Shown here one piece after another: positions 9,304 to 17,980 of a DNA stretch of 64,000 nt. A model generated the notes under the pieces. The model was not told the origin of the DNA. It searched no databases and was given only the letters and a program-made list of their open reading frames with translations. The DNA lies in contig CAVQVR010000009.1 of the NCBI GenBank assembly GCA_963717195.1, positions 1 through 64,000 on the forward strand, given 5' to 3'. The DNA is from JACDAE01 sp963717195 (GTDB lineage Bacteria > Chloroflexota > Ktedonobacteria > Ktedonobacterales > Ktedonobacteraceae). Position 1 is the stretch's first letter. Every line of letters begins with the position of its first letter. The translations under genes were made by a program, and so were the position numbers.

Positions 9304-9378
9304 ATGCCGATCGAAATAAAAGTAGGTCCACCCGACATTTTCGGGAGAGCAGGATGGTTTGCTATTGCACATGGATAA
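9304..9378 (+). CDS. Very short ORF with strong ribosome-binding site (24 residues)
   Basis: ATG at 9304 follows AAGGAGAGCAGC, an excellent Shine-Dalgarno at good distance. It encodes MPIEIKVGPPDIFGRAGW and ends after WFAIAHG with TAA. The first residues resemble the start of larger proteins such as glycogen-debranching enzymes, so this may be a beheaded gene and not a real micropeptide. Confidence 0.3.
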   Translation: MPIEIKVGPPDIFGRAGWFAIAHG

Positions 9379-9405
9379 GAGAGAGAAATAGAGCTGATCT
9401 TTCCC

Positions 9406-9856
9406 CTACTTCTCGCTTGCCACATCTTCAACGTTGTTCGTACTGGCAAGAAGCGCATTCAGTGACTGAACAAATGCGGAGCCAGTTGAGCGCAACTCGG
9501 TCAGCATTTGTTGAGAAAGAGCGTACAAAATCTCTTCACCTTGCGGGGTGAGGCTCACGATGACGCGGCGCTGATCTTCATCATCACGATGTCGCTCAAC
9601 AAGCCCTCGCTTCACCAGTCGATCGATCAACTCAACCGTACTATGATGCGCGTATCTGGAGCCGCTCAGCGATTTCACCAACTGCCGCTTTCCTTCCCCG
9701 TGGTAGCCCCTTGATTGCAAGCAACAATTGATGCTGCTGCGGCTCCAGATCAGCTGCATAGGCTGCTTCTTCACTAAAGCGGAGAATGCGGCGAATTTGA
9801 TAGCGGAACTCCGCCAGAGCCTGATAATCAGTGAGCGAAATGCCCTCTTCATCCAT
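9406..9856 (-). CDS. MarR-family transcriptional regulator (one frameshift)
   Basis: Winged-helix repressor of about 150 residues. It opens MDEEGISLTDYQALAEFRYQ, continues LEPQQHQLLLAIKGLP and VGEIAERLQIR. After a one-base shift near 9655 it reads HHSTVELIDRLVKRGLVERH, RDDEDQRRVIVSLTPQGEEI and a C-terminal dimerisation helix. The motif DxDxRR of the wing and HHSTVELIDRL are typical. An extra G in the run encoding IRxHHS explains the shift, so this is either a pseudogene or a miscall. A palindrome overlapping its own promoter suggests autoregulation. The signal sensed is unknown. Confidence 0.85.
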
Positions 9857-9894
9857 AATTCTTCTCTTTTACCTCTTTGTAAAGCTCTTATTGT

Positions 9895-9924
9895 TATCGT
9901 AACACGATATTTCAACAAAGTCAA
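9895..9924 (-). promoter_or_regulatory. marR promoter with overlapping operator
   Basis: On the minus strand TTGACT (9924-9919) and TACGAT (9901-9896) are separated by 17 bases, a sigma-70-like promoter for the MarR gene. The palindrome TATCGT-AAC-ACGATA at 9895-9909 covers the -10 box. Its core ATCG-N5-CGAT recurs at two further promoters at 11934 and 12158. Confidence 0.6.
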
Positions 9925-9955
9925 TGATGAGAACGCTTGTTGGAATGAGAAGCCA

Positions 9956-11917
9956 TCACTTGCTCACTGGACTGATGCTGCGGGTCCGGCGCGGCAGGAG
10001 CAAACGCAGATGGAGAACACGTTCTCTCTGGCGCTCTTCCTCTAAATTGCGCGTTCTTGCTTTGAGGAGATCTCCAAGTGAGACAATTCCTAGCAGTTTT
10101 TGTGGATTATCGCGTTCAACCACAGGGAAACGTGTAAAACCAAATTCAGCCATGCGATACACAACCGCTCGTAGTGGTTCATCAGGATAAGAAACGACCG
10201 GATGAGTATGGACCAACTTCTTCAATTGATCATCCTCACCCTGACCGTCTTGTCCTTGCAGAATCTTCTGTAGCTCTTTGCGGGTCATTATGCCAAGGAG
10301 ACGTTGTTCTGTATCCAGAATGGGGAACAGACGTTGAACGCGGTTCTGATCGGGAGCATCCTGCAACGCCTGTGCCAGATCTTTGAACGTCATGGTTTCT
10401 GAAAGTGCAGCCACATTTGTACGCATGACCTCGCGCACAAAGAGAATTTCCAGAGGATCAGTCGCATACTCACGGCTGAGATGATAGCCACGCCGACTGA
10501 CTTTCTCGGTCAGAATAGAGCGACGCATCACCAGGACCGTAAAACCATGCGCCGTGACAACCGCAATCAGCAGTGGTAAGAGCGCATTCATATCGTGCGT
10601 CAATTCGAGCGCGAAGATAATAGCCGTGAACGGAGAACGCATCGTCCCCCCCAGAACAGCAGCCATACTGATGAGTGACCAGAAGCCTGCACCCTCGGCG
10701 GGTAAGAACAGTGCTTCAATCCCACCAAGCGCCCCACCAATCATGAGCAAGGGAGCCAGGACGCCGCCCGATGTTCCTGAGCCAAGCGACATTGACCAGA
10801 TGAGAGATTTGACGATAAGAATTCCAAGGATTAAGCCAGTCGTTGCATTGCCCTGGAGCAATCTTCCAATCATATCGTAGCCAACGCCGAGGGCCTGAGG
10901 AAAAATCAAGCCACCAATTCCGATGATCAGGCCACCGATAGCAGGCCACCACATCCAATGGATTGGTAGGAGGTGGAATAAATCCTCGCTTGCATAGACT
11001 GCCATGGTCAGAAGTGCGGCAAGTGCACCCGCCAACAATCCCACGAGGACGCACCCAAGAAATCCGCCTACACCAATAAATGCGGTATGGGGCGGTGTGG
11101 GGAAGAGAGGACCAGGTCCGAGGAGATAGTAGCGCATAATAGCAGCAACCGCGCTTGACAGTGCAACGGGGACCAGGCTGCGTGGCTTCCACTCAAAGAG
11201 CAAGAGTTCGACAGCAAGCAACACAGCGGCAACAGGAGAGGCAAATGTGGCCGACATTCCTCCGGCAGCTCCAGCGACCAGCAGGATCTTGCGCTCAGCA
11301 CTGGTGAGATGAAAGAGCTGAGCAATCATCGACCCAATTGCTCCTCCCGTCATAATAATTGGCCCTTCAGCCCCAAAGGGACCGCCCGAACCGATCGAGA
11401 TGGCAGAAGAAAGCGGTTTTAAGAGTGCCACCTTCGGTTCGACACGACTTCCATTGATAAGAATGGCTTCAATAACTTCAGGAATACCATGTCCACGGAT
11501 ACGCTCGGAGCCGTAACGAGCCATGAAGCCAATAATGAGGGCACCAATAACAGGAACAAGCACTTCAAAGAGACCGAGTTTATTACCAGCAGGAGAAACA
11601 AGAGCGGTACTCCAGCGCTGAAAGAAAAAAAGGTTGGTGAAAAGTCCAATCAGCCTGAGCAGAATCAGCGCAACGAACGCACTGATGATGCCAATACCAA
11701 GTGCAAGGAAAGAGAGAAGGATCATACGCGAATTCGCTGTAAAATCACCAAGCTTGCCTAATGCCTCATGGTTTCCCAGGTTTCTGAATGAATGGACAAA
11801 GCGTTGCCACAGAATGGAAAACATACGTCCTACTCTTCTTTCTTCATGTGATACATATTTTCTCTTCTTTTCGTTTTTCATGAACGAGATGAATACGATC
11901 TCTTGATGATACTTCAT
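9956..11917 (-). CDS. ClC-family chloride channel/transporter with CBS domains
   Basis: Membrane anion channel or H+/Cl- antiporter of up to 653 residues. The selectivity-filter motifs are present in order: RGHGIPEVIEA, GSGGPFGAEGPIIMTGG (the gating glutamate of GxEGP is kept), and SLGSGTSGGVLAPLLMIGG. A pair of cytosolic CBS modules follows from about residue 480 (VREVMRTNVAALSETMTF and VVSYPDEPLRAVVYRMAEFG). Three starts are possible: ATG at 11917, 11881 or 11824. The last gives MFSILWQRF, with AGAAGAGTAGGA upstream, and fits the family best. A dedicated promoter with the shared MarR-type operator lies just upstream. Confidence 0.92.
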   Translation of the reverse strand: MKYHQEIVFISFMKNEKKRKYVSHEERRVGRMFSILWQRFVHSFRNLGNHEALGKLGDFTANSRMILLSFLALGIGIISAFVALILLRLIGLFTNLFFFQRWSTALVSPAGNKLGLFEVLVPVIGALIIGFMARYGSERIRGHGIPEVIEAILINGSRVEPKVALLKPLSSAISIGSGGPFGAEGPIIMTGGAIGSMIAQLFHLTSAERKILLVAGAAGGMSATFASPVAAVLLAVELLLFEWKPRSLVPVALSSAVAAIMRYYLLGPGPLFPTPPHTAFIGVGGFLGCVLVGLLAGALAALLTMAVYASEDLFHLLPIHWMWWPAIGGLIIGIGGLIFPQALGVGYDMIGRLLQGNATTGLILGILIVKSLIWSMSLGSGTSGGVLAPLLMIGGALGGIEALFLPAEGAGFWSLISMAAVLGGTMRSPFTAIIFALELTHDMNALLPLLIAVVTAHGFTVLVMRRSILTEKVSRRGYHLSREYATDPLEILFVREVMRTNVAALSETMTFKDLAQALQDAPDQNRVQRLFPILDTEQRLLGIMTRKELQKILQGQDGQGEDDQLKKLVHTHPVVSYPDEPLRAVVYRMAEFGFTRFPVVERDNPQKLLGIVSLGDLLKARTRNLEEERQRERVLHLRLLLPRRTRSISPVSK

Positions 11918-11931
11918 CTCCTATTATTTTA

Positions 11932-11978
11932 ATATCGCTTTACGATATAAATATACACAAAAGGAAGGAGTATGTCAA
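11932..11978 (-). promoter_or_regulatory. ClC gene promoter with MarR-type operator
   Basis: The minus strand carries TTGACA (11978-11973), a 17-base spacer and TATATT (11955-11950). Immediately downstream is the perfect palindrome ATATCG-CTTTA-CGATAT at 11932-11948. Its core is the same ATCG-N5-CGAT found at the marR promoter and at 12158, so MarR repression of the channel gene is likely. Confidence 0.65.
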
Positions 11979-12125
11979 GGAGTTTCTCATGAAACATCAG
12001 GGCTTTTGAATTGGTGAGGGCAATAAGTCGTACAATTGAGAGGAAGCAGGTACTCTTCATTTTTTCAGTACAGAGAAGGTGCAGTGATGCCTTCAAGAAT
12101 GTTTGCCGCTAGACTATGGTTTGTC

Positions 12126-12170
12126 TTGACTGAAGAACCTATTCGTGCTAAAATAACATCGTAATGCGAT
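12126..12170 (+). promoter_or_regulatory. Promoter with MarR-type operator facing the small gene at 12375
   Basis: TTGACT at 12126-12131, a 17-base spacer and TAAAAT at 12149-12154 form a near-consensus promoter. ATCG-TAATG-CGAT at 12158-12170 sits at the expected transcription start. The leader to the next gene would be about 210 bases, with no other gene in it. Confidence 0.6.
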
Positions 12171-12374
12171 ATCTTTGAGACCATTTATCTCCGACCGCAA
12201 TATGCCTCACTGTTGAGACATGGTCCCTCTCTCATGGATGACTGCAAAGAGCAGGTATAGCCGTAGGATGTTAGCGTACTCCCTTCATGTATGATCAGTT
12301 GTTTTTTGGTTGTCATCTTTTGTATATCCACATAGTCGAATGGACAATACCATGTGTGAGAAAGAAGGAAGATC

Positions 12375-12731
12375 ATGGCAGGCTATACTGTTACTGCCCT
12401 CTCTGTAGATCAGAAAGGACCCGCAGCTCACTTTGTTATTGCACTCTGTGTCATTGATGCGAATGGATTGGGAGTCCAGAATTTGAGCGAAAGTGAATTC
12501 AGCGTGCGTAGTGTCACCAGTGAAACACATTTCGCGGTTGCAGAACTGCACAGCGCAAGCTTACAAGGTTTCTATCGCCTCTCCGTGCGGGCAGAGCCAG
12601 CGGCAAGTATAGGAGAGTATATTCTTGCTCTTGTTGTAATGCATCGTCACGCAGTTGGGCGCGTGTCTGGTGATACCAATGTAGGCAGTACGCTGGTAAA
12701 GGTGAGAGTAGTAGAAGGGACAGTAGCCTGA
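12375..12731 (+). CDS. Hypothetical protein, probable beta-rich single domain
   Basis: The 118-residue protein is not assigned to a named family. ATG follows GAAGGAAGATC, a good ribosome-binding site. Alternating hydrophobic stretches (AAHFVIALCVIDANGLGVQ, GFYRLSVRAEP, GEYILALVVMHRHA) resemble an Ig-like or fibronectin-like fold. There is no signal peptide or membrane segment. Its promoter shares the operator of marR and the channel gene. Confidence 0.7.
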   Translation: MAGYTVTALSVDQKGPAAHFVIALCVIDANGLGVQNLSESEFSVRSVTSETHFAVAELHSASLQGFYRLSVRAEPAASIGEYILALVVMHRHAVGRVSGDTNVGSTLVKVRVVEGTVA

Positions 12732-12799
12732 TGCTCACGAGGAGCGGCAGGTTACTGTCCCTTGGATACAGAGAAGAGCATTTCGTAGACGGTATACTG

Positions 12800-12855
12800 C
12801 TATGAAAAATGCGTTGGTACGATGAGCAATCACCGTACCAACGCATTTTTCATAG
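12800..12855. terminator. Bidirectional intrinsic terminator
   Basis: A perfect 21-bp stem has its arms at 12800-12820 and 12835-12855 around a 14-base loop. The arms contain AAAAATGCGTTGGTAC and its complement, giving a T-run on either strand. It follows the gene ending at 12731. A weaker hairpin (GGGACAGTAGCC with GGTTACTGTCCC) overlaps that gene's stop codon. Confidence 0.75.
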
Positions 12856-13093
12856 TATTACCAAAAATGGTGTAATAAGAACGATAGAGGTATAATTTAC
12901 TTGGAGCATCTTTCGGTCTTTTAGCGTTTTGACAATAACCTGAAACCATTCCCATATGATGCCTGGATCTGCACGCTGGATCATCGCTGCTATGACTCGC
13001 GCAGACTCGTACCAGCATCTGCAAAACCAAGTTCAGCCAAACTAATTTTTTAAAAAAGGCAATATAACGGAGAACAACTCTTCTTTATTGCCC

Positions 13094-13123
13094 TTGACAT
13101 AGAATAGCTTCTACTGCTATAGT
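13094..13123 (+). promoter_or_regulatory. Sigma-70-like promoter of the gene at 13173
   Basis: TTGACA at 13094-13099 and TATAGT at 13118-13123 are separated by 18 bases. A GGAAATAAAGG ribosome-binding region precedes the ATG at 13173. The rest of 12856-13172 shows no gene. Confidence 0.6.
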
Positions 13124-13172
13124 GAAAGCATCGGTCAGATCAGAGAACAAAGGTCACAACAGGAAATAAAGG

Positions 13173-14153
13173 ATGGAAGATTACCTGACATGGCGCGATC
13201 TCCTCTTCAATCTCATCAAGGAGCGGCGAGAACGAGAGCGAATCGCTAAAACAACAGGCGTTGATCCACTGACACTGGTAGCCTGGACTACTCATGCCAC
13301 AACACCTACCTCGCACCAACTACACAAGCTCTTACAGGCTATCCCGCGCCATGAGATGCTCCTGCACACATTAATCGTTGAAGAATTCGAAGAATTCGAT
13401 ATGGACCAGATCGAGGCATCCGCAGGCCCCATTTCTATCGCATTTCCCGCTCACGTGCTTGAAATCCTCGCTAACGCCCCTGAAGAATCTCGCTTCTGGT
13501 CTATCTGCACCGCTGTATTACACGAAGCGGTAGACCAACTTGCCCCGACCGGCGCTGGCATCTCGCTTAGCGTTGTACAATGTATGCCACCCTCCTCCCC
13601 TCAAGGACTCGTCCACTGCCTGCGCGAATATATCGCTCTGGGTACTTCTCCCTGGCTTGACCAGATGGAGATGCGCACTAAATTCCTGGGCGCTGAATCT
13701 CTGGCCGGCACGACAGTTTCTTCAGTCCTGCCACGAATTATCGAGGATGTCAAACAGGAGCAGCGACCAACGACCTATCTACCCGAATACGCAATAAGCG
13801 CGGCTGCGTTCCCGATTATCCATAGCAACCGCATCGCAGGCTGCTTTCTCGCGGCCAGCACACAGACAGGCTATTTCTCTTCCTTTACCCACCAGCATCT
13901 CATGCAGAATTACACAGCGCTACTAGCACTCGCGTTCTCACCGGCAAATTTTTACGAACGTGAACAGATCGCGCTCCAGATCATGCCCCCGTTACAGGTA
14001 CAGCAACCCTATCTATCTACCTTTCAGCAGCGCGTCCTGGCAACTCTGAAAACAGCCTTCAGTGTCAATCGCTCGCTCAGCTATCTTGAGGCGCAACAGC
14101 ACGTCTACGATCAGATCGCGCAAGAACTCTTGCAGATCCGGCCCCATGCATAA
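13173..14153 (+). CDS. HTH- and GAF-like regulatory protein (putative)
   Basis: The 326-residue soluble protein has a helical N-terminus resembling a degenerate XRE-type HTH (ERERIAKTTGVDPLTLVAWT). A GAF-like sensor region follows from about residue 90, ending with PIIHSNRIAGCFLAASTQTG and FTHQHLMQNYTALLALAF. No catalytic motif is visible. It is convergent with the membrane protein at 14165 and close to the nitrate-assimilation genes, so a sensory role there is possible but not shown. Both domain calls are by fold impression only. Confidence 0.65.
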   Translation: MEDYLTWRDLLFNLIKERRERERIAKTTGVDPLTLVAWTTHATTPTSHQLHKLLQAIPRHEMLLHTLIVEEFEEFDMDQIEASAGPISIAFPAHVLEILANAPEESRFWSICTAVLHEAVDQLAPTGAGISLSVVQCMPPSSPQGLVHCLREYIALGTSPWLDQMEMRTKFLGAESLAGTTVSSVLPRIIEDVKQEQRPTTYLPEYAISAAAFPIIHSNRIAGCFLAASTQTGYFSSFTHQHLMQNYTALLALAFSPANFYEREQIALQIMPPLQVQQPYLSTFQQRVLATLKTAFSVNRSLSYLEAQQHVYDQIAQELLQIRPHA

Positions 14154-14164
14154 GAGCAAGCGCT

Positions 14165-15148
14165 CTACCCTGGCTTTAAACCCGAAACGCTATGGAGTGC
14201 CGAGGCGGTGAGCGAGTGCGAGCAGATCTTTTGCTGCTGGTACTGTACACATTCGCACGTAAATATCTGCTGACCATCGATCTCTTGCTGATAGACGTTT
14301 TGATATCTTCCATCCTGGTCACGCACCTGGTAATGATTCAGCGCGATAATACGTGCGTGCGGTTTCTCCTTCTGGCTGGCCGCCAACGCTTCATTCAAGG
14401 CAAGGATACGTTCCGCTCTTCTACGCGTGACTTCTGCTCTCGTGGCGCGTTCGTTTGCCTGCATTAAATCCGCAAAGCTTTGACGCAGACGCCGGACGGC
14501 AGGACGAAATATGAAGAGTCCTTCCAGCAACAAAACGAGCAAGGTAAGGCCAAGGAGCATAAACTCGATCAATCTCAGACGGGCAACACGCTCTTCCGCT
14601 TCCCGCTCGTACTGCGTCACAATCATATCCATTCCCGTCAGGAAACCCGATTGTGCGGCAAGGATCGCTCGAATATACGGCAAAAAAGCCGAAGCGGAGA
14701 CCATCCCTGGCCCCCTCCTCGGCTCAACTAGAGCAAGCAACGCATAAGATGCGCGTAGCATGGACGCATATTCAGGTTCGATTTGAGCGAAAAGTTGTTT
14801 CACACGTTGACTGTTATTACCCGGCAATCCTAGCTTAGCATCTCCATGCTGCAAACCTTCCTGACTACTCTGCCAGAGCACTACTACATCACGCAATTCG
14901 TTCGCGTTTTGTTGACGCGCATCGGCAAATACTTCAAGCGCCAGCGCAGCTTTACTCAAACGCTGACTGAGCATGCGCTGGCGACCGGCAATGTTGATTA
15001 TCAGCGCATCGCTCGATTGCTGCTGCAACGCTGACTGGATCACGATCTGACCAAGTATAGCCAGCAAGGCAATCGTACTGAGCGCCGTAATATAGAGCAT
15101 CGAGAGACGCCGTGTTTGTGTCCCCGTGGGGATGGAGTTTACCTTCAC
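14165..15148 (-). CDS. PilJ/NarX-type sensor-domain membrane protein with SWIM-like zinc motif
   Basis: Of 327 residues, membrane helices lie at about 18-41 and 193-214, bracketing an extracytoplasmic helical domain. Its box GRQRMLSQRLSKAAL at 55-69 is the hallmark of type IV pili methyl-accepting/NarX nitrate-sensor domains. A coiled coil follows the second helix (residues 216-250). No kinase or methyl-accepting domain is present. Instead the tail carries CEC-x8-CSH (C298, C300, C309, H311), matching the SWIM zinc-finger pattern CxCxnCxH. Its neighbours are nitrate-assimilation genes, so nitrate or nitrite sensing is an inference. Confidence 0.75.
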   Translation of the reverse strand: MKVNSIPTGTQTRRLSMLYITALSTIALLAILGQIVIQSALQQQSSDALIINIAGRQRMLSQRLSKAALALEVFADARQQNANELRDVVVLWQSSQEGLQHGDAKLGLPGNNSQRVKQLFAQIEPEYASMLRASYALLALVEPRRGPGMVSASAFLPYIRAILAAQSGFLTGMDMIVTQYEREAEERVARLRLIEFMLLGLTLLVLLLEGLFIFRPAVRRLRQSFADLMQANERATRAEVTRRRAERILALNEALAASQKEKPHARIIALNHYQVRDQDGRYQNVYQQEIDGQQIFTCECVQYQQQKICSHSLTASALHSVSGLKPG

Positions 15149-15229
15149 CCTCTCTTTCTCCTTACCAGGTATTGCCCACCTCTATTATTTTATTGTTCAT
15201 CCTTCTATTACACTCTCCCTACTAACTCT

Positions 15230-15498
15230 GTCAACATGGGTCATCCCGAATTTTTGTTTCAAAAATTCGAAAAGCGAGGGTGCAGAGGGCGCAGTCCTCT
15301 GCCGGGGTTCGGGGACACCCCGAAAACTCCTTTTACTCCTTCTGCGCCGCCGCAGGCGGCGCAAGGGAAAGAAAGAGATTGGCGGGGACACCCCGCCGAC
15401 TCCGGCAAAGGGCTGGCCGCCCTTTGCAAACCCGCCTTTCAAGCGGCTTGACAGGTATCGAATGCCTGTTCGCAAAATTCGGGATGAGTCATGTTGAC
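15230..15498. mobile_element. MITE-like 269-bp element with 25-bp terminal inverted repeats
   Basis: The left end at 15230-15254 starts GTCAACATGGGTCATCCC. The right end, read on the other strand from 15498, starts GTCAACATGACTCATCCC; 23 of 25 bases agree. The inside is GC-rich, with nested smaller inverted repeats (for example GCGCCGCCGCAGGCGGCGC and GGCGGGG...CCCCGCC) and encodes nothing convincing. It fills the space between the nitrate transporter stop and the sensor-gene upstream region, where it could also end or alter transcription. Confidence 0.65.
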
Positions 15499-15502
15499 GT
15501 TA

Positions 15503-16717
15503 CTACGCGGCGTTGCTTTCAGGAACAGAGGCGGGCGTGAAGCGCCATCCCTGTTGTAGCACGACCAATACGCGCAAGGCGATCAGTGCAATGAAGGCAA
15601 TAACCGCAAGTACTACCAATCCTGGACGATAAGAACCGCTTAGCTGCCTCACACTTCCTAGCAGGGTCGGTAAGAAAAAACCTCCGATGCCTCCAAAGGC
15701 TCCTACCAGCCCGCTCGCCACACCTATTTCGCGCGGGAAGCGCTGTGGCACCAGTTGAAAAACAGCGCCGTTGCCCATACCCAGACAGACCATTATGAGG
15801 AGTACCAGCCATATGAGTACCCCGATAGCAGGCAAGAAGGAGATCAGGAGATAGATAGCTCCGATGCATAGCAGCAATACGGTAAGCATACGAATGCCAC
15901 TGAGTTTATCGGCGAGGAAGCCTCCCACAGGCCGGAAGGTACTTCCCAGGAAGGCCGCCAGGGCTGTCAACAGGCCTGCCGTTACTGGGTTGAATGCGTA
16001 CTGGTTCTTCAGAAAGAGCGGCAGGAAGGTACTGAGTCCGACAAAGCCGCCAAAGGTAACACTATAGAACAGGCAGAACCACCACATATCGCCGCTGCGC
16101 AACGCTGACAGATACTGATTGAGCGTCAGGCCCTTTGGACGCGTCGGACTCTCTTTCGCTAGTAAAAAGAATACAAGCAGCACAACCGTCAGGGGAAGCA
16201 TTGCCAGACCCAGGACTGCATGCCACCCATAGGCTTTCGCTAGCGATGGCGCAGCCAGGTTCGCAATGACCGTCCCAATATTACCAGCAGCCGTAATTCC
16301 CATGATCAGGCCCTGACGGGAAGGCGGATACCAGTGACTGGCGAGCGGTAAAGCGACGGCAAACGATGATCCCGCAACTCCCAACAAAAGTCCAAGGGCT
16401 ATCATGCCTGAAAAGTTTACTGGCAAAAGCCATCCAAGCAGTAATGGGAGAAAGAGGAAGAGCAACATGGCCGTGCCAATGCGCTTGCTCCCGAAACGAT
16501 CACTCAGTATACCCATCACGATGCGCATCAAGGACCCGCTGAGCGTAGGAATAGCGACGAGCAATCCTTGTTGAGCGCTATTAAGATGCAGATCTTTCGT
16601 GATATAAATACTCAACGACCCCAACAATACCCAGAGCGTGAAGCACATATCAAAGTGCAGGAAGGACGCAAAAACTGTTACGGCAGACCCTTTGTTCGTA
16701 GGTGCGGATGTTTGCAT
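15503..16717 (-). CDS. MFS nitrate/nitrite transporter (NarK/NasA family)
   Basis: Twelve-helix major-facilitator protein of 404 residues. The first nitrate signature is at GITAAGNIGTVIANLAAPSL and the second at GVASGLVGAFGGIGGFFLP, both diagnostic of nitrate/nitrite porters. The MFS loop motif GILSDRFGSKRIG follows helix 2. AAAGGAG lies seven bases before the ATG at 16717. It is the last gene of the nitrate-assimilation operon and probably imports nitrate for the reductase encoded upstream in the transcript. Confidence 0.93.
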   Translation of the reverse strand: MQTSAPTNKGSAVTVFASFLHFDMCFTLWVLLGSLSIYITKDLHLNSAQQGLLVAIPTLSGSLMRIVMGILSDRFGSKRIGTAMLLFLFLPLLLGWLLPVNFSGMIALGLLLGVAGSSFAVALPLASHWYPPSRQGLIMGITAAGNIGTVIANLAAPSLAKAYGWHAVLGLAMLPLTVVLLVFFLLAKESPTRPKGLTLNQYLSALRSGDMWWFCLFYSVTFGGFVGLSTFLPLFLKNQYAFNPVTAGLLTALAAFLGSTFRPVGGFLADKLSGIRMLTVLLLCIGAIYLLISFLPAIGVLIWLVLLIMVCLGMGNGAVFQLVPQRFPREIGVASGLVGAFGGIGGFFLPTLLGSVRQLSGSYRPGLVVLAVIAFIALIALRVLVVLQQGWRFTPASVPESNAA

Positions 16718-16753
16718 TCGTTAACTCCTTTTGTAACTATGCTTGTTGATCAT

Positions 16754-17584
16754 TCAAAATGGAGGATGTTGCCCCATATATTCAGCCAACGACTTCATAA
16801 GATACCCGATTTTAGGATGCTCTGGCTCTACCAGTGGTGTTACCCCCAGATCGCGCAAGACCGCTGTGCAGGTCGGCCCCACAGAGGCAACGATGGTCTG
16901 TGTATTCAATGCATGAGCCAGTTCGTCAGGAGAAACTATATCCTCTGCAACCAGGAAAAGGTGCCGCGCTTGAATCTGGCTCGTAAAGACTACAGCATCT
17001 ACGCGTTTCTCGATGATGTCCTGCACGAGAGTACGGAGAGGCATTCTATCTTCCGGCAAAAGCCATTCATAGAGCATGAGTTCTTCGATATGCGCTCCCC
17101 TGTCCTGTAGCTTCTGCACGAGAAATTCATTGCGCTCTCCATAGTGCACAACCACGACGTTCGTATTCTCCACGGTCAGAGGCTGCATCGCCTCTAACAA
17201 TTCATGAGTTGTATACGGCTCACCCGCACTCGCCGCGATGGGCACGTTCAGGCGCTTGAGAGTTGCTCCCGGCTTTGGTCCCCGGCAGACGACCGTTACA
17301 GTGTGCAAGGCGGCAAGCAGTTCGGCATCTCGGCCCAACTTCTCCGCTACGCGCAAAAGTGCATTGACGCCGACTCCCGTGAAAAAGACGACCGTCTGTA
17401 GCTGTGAGTGACGAAGGCGATCAATAAATAACGCCACCTGATCTTCACACTCCAACGAGGATTCGCGCACTGCTGGCACACAATATGGCTCACCACCGTA
17501 GCGGCGAATCATGTCAGCAATCTCACGACTCATGCGTGCTTCCAGAAGTGCTATTCGGGCCGCTTTAAAACTGTTCATGCTCAT
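16754..17584 (-). CDS. hemD: Uroporphyrinogen-III synthase (HemD family)
   Basis: Cyclises hydroxymethylbilane to uroporphyrinogen III, the branch point to siroheme. The 276 residues show the two-lobed HemD pattern with conserved VVFFTGVGVNALL, VVVHYGERNEFLV, YEWLLPED, VVFTSQIQARHLF and VASVGPTCTAVLRDLG. Its position between nirD and the transporter gene makes sense because assimilatory nitrite reductase needs siroheme. Two ATGs, 17584 and 17578, are possible. Confidence 0.88.
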   Translation of the reverse strand: MSMNSFKAARIALLEARMSREIADMIRRYGGEPYCVPAVRESSLECEDQVALFIDRLRHSQLQTVVFFTGVGVNALLRVAEKLGRDAELLAALHTVTVVCRGPKPGATLKRLNVPIAASAGEPYTTHELLEAMQPLTVENTNVVVVHYGERNEFLVQKLQDRGAHIEELMLYEWLLPEDRMPLRTLVQDIIEKRVDAVVFTSQIQARHLFLVAEDIVSPDELAHALNTQTIVASVGPTCTAVLRDLGVTPLVEPEHPKIGYLMKSLAEYMGQHPPF

Positions 17585-17608
17585 AGTTATGGCCTTTGCC
17601 TTTTTGTA

Positions 17609-17977
17609 CTAGATGTCCAGAGTCAGCAGGATCTCGCCTACCTCGTTCAAGGAGACTGGATAGGTGCGCAACTGCTCACATGCATTTTCGATGGCCTGCC
17701 CCGTTGCTAGATTGAAAGCGAAACTATGCAATGGACAGATCACCTTGCCAGATCCGACGAGACCATCGATAAGCGGTCCTCCCTTATGCGGACAGTCTGG
17801 CTGAGTAGCAAAGACGTTACTGTCGCGCGTACGAAAGATAGCGATTGTTCTGTCCCTTACACGAAATGTTCGCCCTTCTCCCAGAGGAATATGCTGGATG
17901 GAACCAAGGTTATAGATTGCACGAACGCTGGTCACGCCGATCCCTATAGATGTTCTCTCTTCGCCAGACACACTCAT
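17609..17977 (-). CDS. nirD: NirD, nitrite reductase small subunit (Rieske-type)
   Basis: This 122-residue Rieske-fold protein belongs to NADH-dependent nitrite reductase. The cluster-binding pairs are complete, CPHKGGPL and CPLHSFAFNLATGQ, so it should bind a 2Fe-2S centre, unlike enterobacterial NirD. It starts three bases after the nirB stop, with a GAGG site inside the end of nirB. Confidence 0.9.
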   Translation of the reverse strand: MSVSGEERTSIGIGVTSVRAIYNLGSIQHIPLGEGRTFRVRDRTIAIFRTRDSNVFATQPDCPHKGGPLIDGLVGSGKVICPLHSFAFNLATGQAIENACEQLRTYPVSLNEVGEILLTLDI

Positions 17978-17980
17978 AAA

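Noticed and set aside
11489..11906. Two plus-strand ORFs opposite the ClC gene start
   Set aside because: They are antisense to a strongly supported membrane protein and have low-complexity charged composition.
15230..15498. CRISPR or tRNA-like explanation for the repeats here
   Set aside because: There are only two terminal copies in inverted orientation, no regular spacers and no cloverleaf.
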